This document shows, one piece after another, positions 7,072 through 14,602 of a DNA stretch of 25,794 nt; the stretch's first letter is position 1; the number at the start of each line of letters is the position of its first letter. Position numbers and translations under genes: made by a program. The notes beneath the pieces were generated by a model. It searched no databases, was not told the DNA's origin, and worked only from the letters and a program-made list of their open reading frames with translations. Source of the DNA: Lachnospiraceae bacterium (GTDB lineage Bacteria; Bacillota_A; Clostridia; Lachnospirales; Lachnospiraceae); assembly GCA_024690425.1 (NCBI GenBank), contig JAILCT010000050.1, positions 1-25,794 on the forward strand, given 5' to 3'.

Positions 7072-9354
7072 TTATGCCTTCTTATACCTGCCGGCCTTTT
7101 TGGAATATTCATACATACTGTTTCTTAGCTCTCTTACCCTGTTTCCTTCCTCTTCAGATACTTCGTTTTTTCCCTGATCACTGTCAGGATCCCTGTACAG
7201 CAGCCTGTAATAGATGTCAAAAGCCTCCGCAGCCCTGCCCATGTACTCATCGGGCACATAAGGTTCATAATCCGACATAAGACCCCTGTCATTAAATGTC
7301 CGTCCGGAAGCCTTCTTAATGTACATGATGATGTCCCGGATATCCATCTTAAGTCTTTTGTCCCTGTCGGACATCTTATACCTTACAGCCCTTATGACCA
7401 TCGCAAGAATGATCATCAGTACAAGTGTTATAAGTATCATCAGGATTACGATAAGCGTGATCTTTACATACTCCAAAAAAGCGCCCCGGCCTTCCATCCC
7501 CGGATCATTGTCAGACGCTTCGGATTCATTGTATGGCATAGGCACATCGGTATGTCCCATATTTACCGGTCCTGCTGCAGGTTCATCGGCAGAGTGACGG
7601 CCATCACCGCTTTCCGCCTTTCTGTGCCATGTCCTGTCCGACGATGTGGAGAAGGCAGCAGTCGGTTCAAAGCCCATCCATCCGAAGCCTTCTATATATG
7701 CTTCCGGCCAGATGTGCGCATCCCCCGAACTGACCTCGTATACCTCCCGTCTGTCAAACGGGAATGTATACCTGTAACCGCCCGAGAGCCTTGCCGGTAT
7801 ACCGTTCATGCGCAGCAGCATGACCATGGAAGATGCAAAGTGCACGCAGTAACCTTCCCCCGATTCAAACAGGAAACGGTCCGTGATATCACTCATGCCC
7901 GCCGCATCGGCCGTACTGCCCTTACCGGCGGCCCCTGTATCCCTGCTGTACTTATACTGCCTGAGAAAGGCTTCTATTACCCTGCATCTGCTAAGATCAT
8001 TGCTGCACCCCGCGGTCACTTCATGTGCAAGCTCTCGCATCCTGTCCGTTGCCCCGTCCGTTTCAAGATACTCAGGCCCCGGGGTGCTCCTCTCCTGCCA
8101 TGATACGTATTCCTCTTCACTGACATACTTATTGAGCCGGATGCCGTATGTGGCAAGCACATATGCTGCCATTGTCTTATAGCCTGTATCACTCTTCTTA
8201 ATGACTGTTACCGGGTGAGCGATCATTTCTTCAAGATAAGGACTTCCGTAATCAATATCCATATAACAGGCCTGCAGGCGGTAACCCTTTTTATGTTTGA
8301 GCGAGGAACCGTAAACCTCATCACCATCGGCGTCCTCAAGAGACATAAGGCAGTCCGGAAATATCTCGTCCCTCGTCTTTAAGTATTCATAGGTGATCTC
8401 CATCCTGCCTGTCGTTGAAAAGAGTGCCGCCTCGGAAGGATCCGCGCCATGGGTATACATTGTAAAAAGAAAATCAAGCAGCTTGTCCTTATCTACCCTG
8501 CCGTTTCCTGTAAGATATATGGTCTTACGCCTTATGATCTTCTGTCCGGTCTTATCGTCAACATATCTGAAGGTGGTGTTATCCCTGGTTCGGATCTCAA
8601 GCTCCTGTTTATCGGAAGATATAAGGGCAGCACCTGTCTGGTCAAGCGATGAATAACCGGTATGATAAGATGAGCCAAAACCAATATCCGACAGATAATA
8701 GTTCAGGGACCTGGTCATGTCTTTTGTTTTTTCAACAACTCTGCTGGCTGCATTTATGACAGGGTTCCAGTTTATGGGTTCATCCCGCACGGGAATGATC
8801 AGCATAAAAAGAAAGAGACCGAGAAAAAAAATGAACGGAGACTTTCTTCGGATGGTCGAAACACTCAAAATGACAAGGGCCGTAATAACGATCTTGCAGG
8901 TAAAGGCTTCACCCAGGACAAGGCTCCCATTGAACCATTTATATGCCATCAGGATATCGCAGGCAATGTACAGAAGAAGTTCCGGCCAGAACATATCTTC
9001 ACACAGCTCTATAAAGAGCCATGCCAGATATACCGGCAATGCAGCTTCTGCCTTTAAAAAGACAGCAAGCAGCATGGCCGGTACGGACACTGCAAGTACA
9101 GACACCCTCCTGCCTGAAAACCTTCCGAAAACAGCGCCGGCCAGAGAATAGAAAGCTGCCAGTCCCACCGCCTCCCATATCAAGGTTACTGCCTGATCCT
9201 CTGCCGCCCCGCCTATTACAAGATCGTGGAGTTCGATCATGGAAGAGGCAAAAACCAGAATGGCCAGTATATGCTTTATCTCAATCGGCAATGATACAGA
9301 AATCTTCGCCGGGCCACTCATCTTCAAGGACAAGGACTCTTGTTTCGCTTCCAT
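7072..9354 (-). CDS. Membrane transglutaminase-like protein (TgpA/YebA type)
   Basis: This 760-aa membrane protein has an N-terminal group of hydrophobic helices, a long extracytoplasmic region with a transglutaminase-like core, one further helix (around VKITLIVILMILITLVLMII) and a cytoplasmic tail. The core shows catalytic Cys503 (GYCVHFASSM), His547 (DAHIWPEAY) and Glu563 (WMGFEPTAA), where many transglutaminases have Asp. It is the third gene of a MoxR, DUF58, transglutaminase operon, an arrangement widely seen in bacteria and thought to act in envelope protein maturation; the substrate is unknown. I chose the ATG at 9354 (MEAKQESLSL) because GGAGG lies ten bases upstream. The frame is open to 9408 but without a comparable site there. 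The start lies 74 bases inside the DUF58 gene. Confidence 0.85.
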   Translation of the reverse strand: MEAKQESLSLKMSGPAKISVSLPIEIKHILAILVFASSMIELHDLVIGGAAEDQAVTLIWEAVGLAAFYSLAGAVFGRFSGRRVSVLAVSVPAMLLAVFLKAEAALPVYLAWLFIELCEDMFWPELLLYIACDILMAYKWFNGSLVLGEAFTCKIVITALVILSVSTIRRKSPFIFFLGLFLFMLIIPVRDEPINWNPVINAASRVVEKTKDMTRSLNYYLSDIGFGSSYHTGYSSLDQTGAALISSDKQELEIRTRDNTTFRYVDDKTGQKIIRRKTIYLTGNGRVDKDKLLDFLFTMYTHGADPSEAALFSTTGRMEITYEYLKTRDEIFPDCLMSLEDADGDEVYGSSLKHKKGYRLQACYMDIDYGSPYLEEMIAHPVTVIKKSDTGYKTMAAYVLATYGIRLNKYVSEEEYVSWQERSTPGPEYLETDGATDRMRELAHEVTAGCSNDLSRCRVIEAFLRQYKYSRDTGAAGKGSTADAAGMSDITDRFLFESGEGYCVHFASSMVMLLRMNGIPARLSGGYRYTFPFDRREVYEVSSGDAHIWPEAYIEGFGWMGFEPTAAFSTSSDRTWHRKAESGDGRHSADEPAAGPVNMGHTDVPMPYNESEASDNDPGMEGRGAFLEYVKITLIVILMILITLVLMIILAMVIRAVRYKMSDRDKRLKMDIRDIIMYIKKASGRTFNDRGLMSDYEPYVPDEYMGRAAEAFDIYYRLLYRDPDSDQGKNEVSEEEGNRVRELRNSMYEYSKKAGRYKKA

Positions 9355-10351
9355 ATCCCGGTTTCCTCCTCTCCTGTGCAAGTGTATGCATCCTCTCCTT
9401 CTCATCATCCGACCGGTATGAGATACCTCCGGAAATGTCCTTATAGAACTCCATAAAGCTCTCTTCCGAGCCGGTCATCTTCTCTGTTATCTTCCCGGAT
9501 GGATAGATGATAAGGACCGGAAGGCCGCGTCTTACAAAATACCATGCTGCAGATACCGCAAATTCAAGAAAACAGTCTCTTCTCTTAAGAAATTCCGTAT
9601 CCCGCAACCGCTCGGGAACATTGGCAGGCTCAAGTATAAGAGTGATCCTGCGCGTATCCATCCTGTCGGGAGTACGTACAATAAGCCTGTCAAGCCTGGC
9701 GGAAACCTTCCAGTTTATGTTCTTCCTCGGATCACCGGGCATATAGTCGCGCATATCATTTCCGGCCGTTTCTTCATAACGTATCTCGCTCTTGCTCCCG
9801 CAGCTGTTTATGACATTTTCCATATCAAGATATCTGTATGCCGCATCGGTGATCCTGGGGGATACGATCGCCCTGAATGTATAGGGAACATTAAATACAA
9901 CCCGCATTATCCCAAAGGGGTCACTAAAACCGATACTCTTAAGTCCTATTTCATAATTACCCCCATATCTGCATTCTACCCTCGTCGATATCTTCATTTC
10001 GCCAAAGGGAGCGACCGATATCCTGTCGCCATCACTTATATCGGCAAAATCACACCTTTCGGAGTGCAGGATAAGCTCCATATCATGTATTGGAAGAAAG
10101 CTCCTGTTCTCAAAGGAGATAAGAAAGTCATGGGGGTCCCCCTTCAATACCCGCCGGGATGACAGTTCCTGAAAAACAGAAAGGAAATGATACTCAAGGA
10201 GAATAAACGCAAGCAGGACAGGGATAAAGAGAAGCATTCCGTAAAGGATCACAAAAGGAAGCAGGCCTCCGTAGAAGCTTGCAAAAACAACGGATGCCGA
10301 AAGCAATACCAGATATATTATCAAGGCTTTTATATTGAAACCGATATGCAT
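9281..10351 (-). CDS. DUF58 domain protein
   Basis: This 356-aa protein has two N-terminal membrane helices (about residues 7-52) followed by a cytoplasmic DUF58 region with a von Willebrand A-like fold. The family signature is clear: RDYMPGDPRKNINWKVSAR. Such proteins are regularly encoded between a MoxR ATPase and a transglutaminase and are assumed to be the partner or client of the ATPase. The gene starts seven bases after the moxR stop with only a weak ribosome binding site (GAGAAAG), so translation is probably coupled. Its molecular function is not established for the family. Confidence 0.88.
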   Translation of the reverse strand: MHIGFNIKALIIYLVLLSASVVFASFYGGLLPFVILYGMLLFIPVLLAFILLEYHFLSVFQELSSRRVLKGDPHDFLISFENRSFLPIHDMELILHSERCDFADISDGDRISVAPFGEMKISTRVECRYGGNYEIGLKSIGFSDPFGIMRVVFNVPYTFRAIVSPRITDAAYRYLDMENVINSCGSKSEIRYEETAGNDMRDYMPGDPRKNINWKVSARLDRLIVRTPDRMDTRRITLILEPANVPERLRDTEFLKRRDCFLEFAVSAAWYFVRRGLPVLIIYPSGKITEKMTGSEESFMEFYKDISGGISYRSDDEKERMHTLAQERRKPGYGSETRVLVLEDEWPGEDFCIIAD

Positions 10352-10358
10352 ATCTTTC

Positions 10359-11303
10359 TCACGAAGGAACCTTTATATGGTCGGTAATACGTTTGAGCAC
10401 TCCCTCGCCGGATGCGCGGTTCATTTTCGCCTGTGCTGTAAGTATAAGCCTGTGCGGCAGAGTATTCAGAGCTGAGCTTAGAATGTCCTCGGGAATGCAG
10501 TAATCCCTGCCGGCATAGAAGGCAGCTGCCTGAGCGCATCTTAAGAGCGACAGAAGTGCCCTGGATGAAGCTCCGCATGATATATCGGGATCGGATCGCG
10601 TTGCTTCCGCGATCATAACTGCATAGTCAACAAGTCTCTCATTTATACCGACTTCCTTAACACCCGCACGCATCTTTATTACATCATCCGCATTAAGCAC
10701 AGGCTCCGTAACTTCATGCAGGCTCCCCCGTATGAAGCTGTCCGCCATCTTAAGGGTATCTTCCCTTGCAGGATATCCTACGGACATTTTCATCATAAAC
10801 CTGTCAAGCTGGGCCTCCGGGAGGGGATAGGTTCCCGTAAGCTCCATGGGATTCTGTGTCCCTATCACCATAAAGGGATCCGGAAGCGGTATACCCTTGC
10901 CGTCGATCGTTACCCGGCCTTCCTCCATTGCTTCCAGCAAGGCCGACTGTGTTTTGGGTGTCGTCCTGTTAAGTTCATCAGCCAGTACGATATTGTTCAT
11001 TACAGGCCCCGGGACCGGATCAAAAGACCCTGTCTTAGAATTATAAACCGACACACCCGTAATATCGGACGGCATGGTATCGGGCGTGCACTGTATCCTT
11101 GAAAAAGACAGGGAGAGTGATTGTGCCAGAGCCCTTGCAAGGGAGGTCTTGCCTACTCCGGGTACATCCTCGATGAGCACATGGCCGCCTGCCAACAGGG
11201 CTATGATCATCTTATCGATCACTTCACCCTTCCCGACGATCCTTTTCTCGATATTTTTCTTAAGTTCATTTATCATTTCCTGCATTTTTGCATCCATATC
11301 CAT
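10359..11303 (-). CDS. MoxR family AAA+ ATPase
   Basis: This 314-aa AAA+ ATPase is of the MoxR group, chaperone-like enzymes that help mature or insert metal-bound or envelope complexes. It shows Walker A DVPGVGKTS (residues about 46-54), Walker B IVLADELNRT, the sensor-1 region VIGTQNPMELTGTYPLPEAQLDRF and a C-terminal helical lid. It is the first gene of the operon with the DUF58 and transglutaminase genes. The ATG at 11303 has GGAG upstream (CTGGAGACAAT); in-frame ATGs follow at codons 3 and 7. It is transcribed divergently from the SPFH gene. The client is unknown but presumably involves the two downstream membrane proteins. Confidence 0.93.
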   Translation of the reverse strand: MDMDAKMQEMINELKKNIEKRIVGKGEVIDKMIIALLAGGHVLIEDVPGVGKTSLARALAQSLSLSFSRIQCTPDTMPSDITGVSVYNSKTGSFDPVPGPVMNNIVLADELNRTTPKTQSALLEAMEEGRVTIDGKGIPLPDPFMVIGTQNPMELTGTYPLPEAQLDRFMMKMSVGYPAREDTLKMADSFIRGSLHEVTEPVLNADDVIKMRAGVKEVGINERLVDYAVMIAEATRSDPDISCGASSRALLSLLRCAQAAAFYAGRDYCIPEDILSSALNTLPHRLILTAQAKMNRASGEGVLKRITDHIKVPS

Positions 11304-11342
11304 ATTGTCTCCAGATGTTTACCTTCCTGATCTTTTGCGAAC

Positions 11343-11351
11343 ATTGTATCA
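11343..11351 (-). promoter_or_regulatory. Extended -10 promoter of the moxR operon
   Basis: On the minus strand: TGA-TACAAT, an extended -10 without a clear -35. It lies in a tandem TATCACA repeat (11347-11360, plus strand). The 12-mer TGTGATACAATG here is identical to the one at the rubrerythrin promoter (20765-20773 region). Confidence 0.5.
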
Positions 11352-11408
11352 CATATCACAGGTCCGTGGGGGTCTTTTCACGTCCCGAAGATCGGCTGAA
11401 AATATCTA

Positions 11409-11436
11409 TTGACTTTTTCTGGCAAATTGATATCAT
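11409..11436 (+). promoter_or_regulatory. Promoter of the SPFH-RHH operon
   Basis: TTGACT (11409-11414), a 16-bp spacer, then TATCAT (11431-11436) preceded by the extended-10 TGA. Transcription would start near 11443. The -10 is embedded in the first of two ATTGATATCA repeats. Confidence 0.7.
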
Positions 11437-11448
11437 ATTGATATCAAT
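11426..11448. promoter_or_regulatory. Twin ATTGATATCA operator candidate
   Basis: ATTGATATCA occurs at 11426-11435 and again at 11437-11446, eleven bp apart (one helical turn). Each contains the palindrome TGATATCA, and the second extends to the 12-bp palindrome ATTGATATCAAT. The first covers the -10 and the second covers the transcription start, so a bound protein would block the promoter. The regulator is not identified; the ribbon-helix-helix protein encoded at the end of the operon is one candidate. Confidence 0.55.
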
Positions 11449-11466
11449 TTAAAGGAGGTCACTCTA

Positions 11467-12483
11467 ATGACAGAAAAAATCTATACAGACAAAAAGATCG
11501 GCATGTTTGTACTTATCGGAGTACTTGCCGCATATGTATTCGCTTTCTTCCTCTGCGTGGTCGGAGGAATGATATCAAGTTACAGCGGGATAGGCGGTTT
11601 CTTCGTTTTCATCGGGATCCTCATCTTTGTGTTCGGCTGGTTCCCTCTTCTGGGCCTTAAGGTACTGAAGCCCCAGGAAGCCTTAGTACTTACTCTCTTT
11701 GGCAATTACAAGGGATCGATCAAGGAGCCCGGCTTCTATTTCGTCAATCCCTTCTGTACCGCAGTAAATCCCGCAGCCGGCACCAGGCTTGCACAGAGCG
11801 GTGAATCACCTGCCAAGCAGGAGACCGTCAACCTCAATGTTAACTCAGGTGCCAATGTAAATGTTTACAGCAAGAAGATATCCTTAAAGGCAATGACTCT
11901 TAATAACGGCAGGCAGAAGATCAACGACTGTCTGGGTAATCCCGTTGAGATCGGTATTGCCGTAATATGGAAGGTAACAGATACTGCCAAGGCAGTGTTC
12001 AACGTTGACAATTATAAGGAATACCTGTCACTTCAGTGTGATTCCGCGCTGAGAAATATCGTAAGGATCTATCCCTATGATGTGGCTACCGATGTCGACA
12101 CAACAGGCGACGGACACGCTGATGAAGGAAGCCTTCGCGGTTCGGCCGAAGTTGTTGCCAACAGGATCAAGGACGAAATACAGGGCAAGGTAGCTGATGC
12201 GGGACTTGAGATCATAGAAGCAAGGATCACGTATCTCGCATATGCACCAGAGATAGCCTCCGTAATGCTTCAGAGACAGCAGGCATCCGCTATAATAGAT
12301 GCACGTAAGATGATAGTTGACGGTGCTGTGGGAATGGTTGAGATGGCTCTTGATCGCCTTAATGAAAAGGATATCGTGAATCTTGATGAAGAAAGAAAGG
12401 CTGCAATGGTATCCAATCTCTTAGTGGTACTATGCGGCAACCACGATGCTCAACCCGTAGTTAATTCGGGAAGCCTTTATTAA
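11467..12483 (+). CDS. SPFH/Band 7 domain membrane protein
   Basis: This 338-aa protein has two N-terminal hydrophobic segments (about 10-62) and then an SPFH/prohibitin-like domain starting near [20 protein letters not shown], with the usual PGFYFVNPF segment and a long helical part ([20 protein letters not shown]). SPFH proteins assemble into ring scaffolds at membranes and often organise lipid domains or proteases. The specific role here is unknown. AAAGGAGG lies eight bases before the ATG. The stop codon overlaps the start of the downstream ribbon-helix-helix gene (TAATG), so the two are made together. It is divergent from the moxR operon, though nothing shows a functional link. Confidence 0.9.
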   Translation: MTEKIYTDKKIGMFVLIGVLAAYVFAFFLCVVGGMISSYSGIGGFFVFIGILIFVFGWFPLLGLKVLKPQEALVLTLFGNYKGSIKEPGFYFVNPFCTAVNPAAGTRLAQSGESPAKQETVNLNVNSGANVNVYSKKISLKAMTLNNGRQKINDCLGNPVEIGIAVIWKVTDTAKAVFNVDNYKEYLSLQCDSALRNIVRIYPYDVATDVDTTGDGHADEGSLRGSAEVVANRIKDEIQGKVADAGLEIIEARITYLAYAPEIASVMLQRQQASAIIDARKMIVDGAVGMVEMALDRLNEKDIVNLDEERKAAMVSNLLVVLCGNHDAQPVVNSGSLY

Positions 12484-12656
12484 TGGCTGAAAAGAAACAG
12501 GTGCCGCTACGGCTGTCCGAGAAATTGTACGCCGAAATAGCCGCATGGGCGGAAGACGATTTCCGTTCGGTCAACGGCCAGATAGAATACCTCTTAACAG
12601 AATGTGTTAAGAAACGCAGAAAAGGCACAGAAGAAGCTCACCCTGATGAAGGGTGA
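12483..12656 (+). CDS. Arc-like ribbon-helix-helix small protein
   Basis: This 57-aa protein begins [20 protein letters not shown]. The pattern of a short strand (VPLRLS), a helix (EKLYAEIAAWAEDDF), a turn with SVNGQ and a second helix (IEYLLTECVKKRRK) is that of Arc/MetJ-type ribbon-helix-helix DNA-binding proteins. Its start overlaps the SPFH stop by one base, so translation is coupled. It could bind the twin ATTGATATCA repeats upstream of the operon and autoregulate, or act as the specificity partner of the SPFH protein; neither is shown. The tail of the gene (EEAHPDEG) is encoded by the first arm of the terminator hairpin. Confidence 0.8.
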   Translation: MAEKKQVPLRLSEKLYAEIAAWAEDDFRSVNGQIEYLLTECVKKRRKGTEEAHPDEG

Positions 12657-12668
12657 GCTTCATTTTAC
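12633..12668 (+). terminator. Hairpin terminator after the SPFH-RHH operon
   Basis: A perfect 12-bp stem, GAAGCTCACCCT (12633-12644) with AGGGTGAGCTTC (12650-12661), has a 5-base loop and is followed by ATTTTAC. The stem includes the stop codon of the ribbon-helix-helix gene and ends eight bases before the stop of the convergent DAHP synthase gene. It may therefore serve both directions, although the T-run is weak on the minus side. Confidence 0.75.
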
Positions 12669-13697
12669 TTATAAAAGATCCGCGATCTCGTATATGAGCT
12701 TCTCTGTGGCTTCCCATCCGAGGCAGGGATCGGTTATGGACTTGCCGTAACATCCGCCCCCGGGTTCCTGGGCTCCATCCTCTATATAGCTTTCTATCAT
12801 AAATCCCTTCAGAATACCCGCGATCCGTTCGTCATGCCTTGCCGAGTGGAGCACCTCCTTTACGATCCTTCTCTGCTCAAAAGGATTCTTGTTGGAATTA
12901 CAGTGATTGGTATCAACGATAAGGGCAGGATTTTCAAGCTGCATTTCATCATAGCAGTCACATAACCTGACCAGATCCTCATAATGATAATTGGGCTTCA
13001 TGGATCCGTGCTGGTCAGTATATCCCCTGAGGATCGCATGGGTGTGCCGGTTCCCGTCGGAATGGACCTGCCATCCCCTGTAAATAAAAGTATGCCCGTT
13101 CTGCGCAGCACTTATCGCGTTCATCATGACCCTGTAATCACCTGATGTAGGGTTCTTCATTCCCACGGGTACGCTGACCCCGCTTGATGTCAGCCTGTGC
13201 TGCTGGTCTTCAACGGAACGCGCTCCCACAGCAACGTATATGAGCAGGTCGTCAAGGTATCCGTAATTCTCCGTGTACAGCATTTCATCAGCGCATGCGA
13301 ATCCCGTCTCCATAACGGCCCGCATATGCAGATGCCTGGTTGCCTCTATACCCTTGAAAAGGTTGGGCTTCTCTGTAGGATCCGGCTGATGGAGCATCCC
13401 CTTGTAGCCTTCGGCTGTTGTCCTGGGCTTGTTGGTGTATATCCTCGGAACGATGAATATCTTATCCTTTACCTTCTCCTGAACAGGTATGAGCCTCCCT
13501 ATGTAGTCCATGACCGAGTCCTCGTTATCGGCCGAGCAGGGCCCGATAATAAGTATAAGCTTATCCCTTCTGCCTTCAAATATGGATATAAGCTCGGCTC
13601 TCCTCTCCTGGATCGTCTCATTCATCCTGGCCGTGAGCGGATACATCTCCTTAAGTTCGGCCGGTATTGCAAGCTGTCTTTCATACATCATCCCCAT
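12669..13697 (-). CDS. DAHP synthase, class I (first step of aromatic synthesis)
   Basis: 3-deoxy-7-phosphoheptulonate synthase condenses phosphoenolpyruvate and erythrose 4-phosphate, the entry to the shikimate pathway. The 342-aa sequence has class I (AroF/G/H-like) hallmarks: LIIGPCSADN near residue 50, a KNPTSGDY segment, HAILRG, and DTNHCNSNKNP. Paralogue type (Phe-, Tyr- or Trp-sensitive) cannot be read safely, but it is the second gene behind a phenylalanine attenuator, so it should be controlled by Phe supply. Its ribosome binding site AAAGGAG lies in the last codons of the prephenate dehydratase-like gene, five bases upstream, so the two are tightly coupled. The start may be Met1, Met3 or Met4. 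Confidence 0.93.
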   Translation of the reverse strand: MGMMYERQLAIPAELKEMYPLTARMNETIQERRAELISIFEGRRDKLILIIGPCSADNEDSVMDYIGRLIPVQEKVKDKIFIVPRIYTNKPRTTAEGYKGMLHQPDPTEKPNLFKGIEATRHLHMRAVMETGFACADEMLYTENYGYLDDLLIYVAVGARSVEDQQHRLTSSGVSVPVGMKNPTSGDYRVMMNAISAAQNGHTFIYRGWQVHSDGNRHTHAILRGYTDQHGSMKPNYHYEDLVRLCDCYDEMQLENPALIVDTNHCNSNKNPFEQRRIVKEVLHSARHDERIAGILKGFMIESYIEDGAQEPGGGCYGKSITDPCLGWEATEKLIYEIADLL

Positions 13698-13702
13698 TGT
13701 CT

Positions 13703-14269
13703 TTATTCTCCTTTACCTGTGTTGTTTATATTTTTCGATATGACAGCAAATGTCGTTGTATTGTCATCCCTGTCATTTATCTTCTCATCCAATACCTTGA
13801 GCCCGTACCGTGCCGCCGTCTCAAGGCTTGCTATAGCTGCTACCGACATATCCTGTCTGTCTAAGACCTCTTTTGCCGCAACGGCCGTGTTGGTGGATTC
13901 CCTGACTTTATATCCGTGAAGGCTTATGTATCCCGCGCACTGTTCCAGGGCCTTGGGCTGGCTGATCACCGTTTTTATATCACTGCTCCTGCTGCCGCGT
14001 ATTCCCAGCAGGTTCTGGATTATCGGAAAGGAATATGTATCCCTGACTTTAAGCTCCCCTCTTTTAAGCAGCTCATCCACTTCCTTCACCTTCCCGGCAT
14101 AGGAATTCTCCGTTGGCAGAACTCCAACATCGCACTCTCCCGATACAACGGCCTCATATGCTTCCGTAAAATTCGTATATGCAATATACAGTTCATCCGG
14201 GAAGATCTTTTTAGCCGCCATATATGCAAATGCTCCTTCCACTCCGCTGTAAGCTATCTTCTTAAGCAT
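13703..14269 (-). CDS. Prephenate dehydratase-like protein (catalytic domain only)
   Basis: Prephenate dehydratase converts prephenate to phenylpyruvate, the last specific step before phenylalanine. This 188-aa protein covers only the catalytic domain; there is no chorismate mutase and no C-terminal ACT domain for Phe feedback. Recognisable parts are AYSGVEGAFAYMAAKKIF, PTENSYAGKVKEVDELL, SQPKALEQC and AAIASLETAARYGLKVL. The catalytic TRF motif reads TTF (172-174), keeping the Thr but losing the Arg, and the usual SHPQALAQC reads SQPKALEQC. It is therefore a divergent member, and its activity should be tested rather than assumed. The ATG at 14269 follows GGAGG by seven bases; the open frame extends to 14305 without a better site. 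It is the first structural gene of the Phe-attenuated operon. Confidence 0.8.
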   Translation of the reverse strand: MLKKIAYSGVEGAFAYMAAKKIFPDELYIAYTNFTEAYEAVVSGECDVGVLPTENSYAGKVKEVDELLKRGELKVRDTYSFPIIQNLLGIRGSRSSDIKTVISQPKALEQCAGYISLHGYKVRESTNTAVAAKEVLDRQDMSVAAIASLETAARYGLKVLDEKINDRDDNTTTFAVISKNINNTGKGE

Positions 14270-14338
14270 CTTTTTTCCTCCATAAACACTCTCTGTCATC
14301 TCCACTAAGCTCGTGGAATACCTCGCTAAGTGCTCTGC

Positions 14339-14373
14339 AAAAAAAAGGCGATCCGGATCATTTCCGGACCGCC
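14339..14373 (-). terminator. Attenuator terminator of the aromatic operon
   Basis: On the minus strand GGCGGTCCGGA pairs with TCCGGATCGCC (11 bp, one G-U pair, 5-base loop), followed by eight T residues. This is a strong intrinsic terminator placed between the leader peptide ORF and the first structural gene, so it would stop transcription before the operon unless it is disrupted. Confidence 0.92.
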
Positions 14374-14426
14374 TGTAAGATCAACTCATGATTTCAAGCA
14401 TCACAAATCACCCTTACATCGGTCCG
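14364..14426 (-). promoter_or_regulatory. Antiterminator of the Phe attenuator
   Basis: In the leader RNA, CGGACCG (14426-14420) pairs with CGGTCCG in the terminator's first arm (14371-14365), and TGTAAG (14418-14413) pairs with CTTACA (14379-14374). Together they make a helix of about 13 bp with a small internal loop that excludes the terminator. The 5' strand lies directly after the Phe codons and inside the leader ORF. A ribosome stalled on Phe codons would leave it free, while one running to the stop would cover it. Confidence 0.8.
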
Positions 14427-14484
14427 AGGTAAAGGCAAAAAAGAAAAAGACTGTTGTTGTATATAATGCTCTGTTCATGTTCAT
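14401..14484 (-). CDS. Phenylalanine-rich leader peptide (attenuator)
   Basis: This 27-codon ORF starts MNMNRALYTTTV and then has five Phe codons in six (FFFFAF), followed by TSDRCKGDL and a TGA stop. The design matches the enterobacterial pheL/pheA leader peptide, whose translation senses charged tRNA-Phe. GGAAAG lies about six bases before the ATG, and the promoter lies about 30 bases upstream of the ORF. Together with the antiterminator and the terminator it makes a complete ribosome-mediated attenuator for the prephenate dehydratase-like and DAHP synthase genes. A second in-frame ATG is at codon 3. Confidence 0.9.
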   Translation of the reverse strand: MNMNRALYTTTVFFFFAFTSDRCKGDL

Positions 14485-14508
14485 GTTGCTTCTTTCCAAA
14501 TAACTTTT

Positions 14509-14542
14509 TTGACAGAATACATGTTTTTAACTATTCTGTCAA
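14509..14542. repeat. 11-bp inverted repeat forming a symmetric promoter
   Basis: TTGACAGAATA (14509-14519) and TATTCTGTCAA (14532-14542) are exact inverted repeats separated by 12 bp. Because each arm holds a -35 hexamer and the complement of a -10, the same TTGACA-N17-TATTCT promoter is read on both strands. On the plus strand it would fire toward the mgtC-like gene from about 14545. It could also be a repressor operator. Confidence 0.75.
14514..14542 (-). promoter_or_regulatory. Promoter of the aromatic operon
   Basis: On the minus strand: TTGACA (14542-14537), a 17-bp spacer, then TATTCT (14519-14514). Transcription would start near 14507. Both hexamers are part of an 11-bp perfect inverted repeat. 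Confidence 0.8.
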
Positions 14543-14548
14543 CAGTTT

Positions 14549-14577
14549 TTGACCTTTAATTGTTTTTTTATTATAAT
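14549..14577 (+). promoter_or_regulatory. Promoter of the mgtC-like gene
   Basis: TTGACC (14549-14554), a 17-bp spacer, then TATAAT (14572-14577). Transcription would start near 14584, about 19 bases before the start codon, which rules out the more upstream in-frame start at 14549. Confidence 0.85.
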
Positions 14578-14602
14578 CAATACAGAAAAGGAGAAGATGC
14601 CC

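Noticed and set aside
7060..7092. Terminator after the transglutaminase gene
   Set aside because: The stretch holds tandem AAGGCAT direct repeats and a short T run, but no inverted repeat.
13197..13919. A 240-codon plus-strand frame antisense to the aromatic genes
   Set aside because: It covers two recognised enzymes on the other strand and has no ribosome binding site or family features.
14339..14484. T-box riboswitch ahead of the aromatic operon
   Set aside because: There is a terminator, but the conserved T-box sequence (AGGGUGGNACCGCG) is absent, whereas a Phe-rich leader ORF with an antiterminator explains the region.
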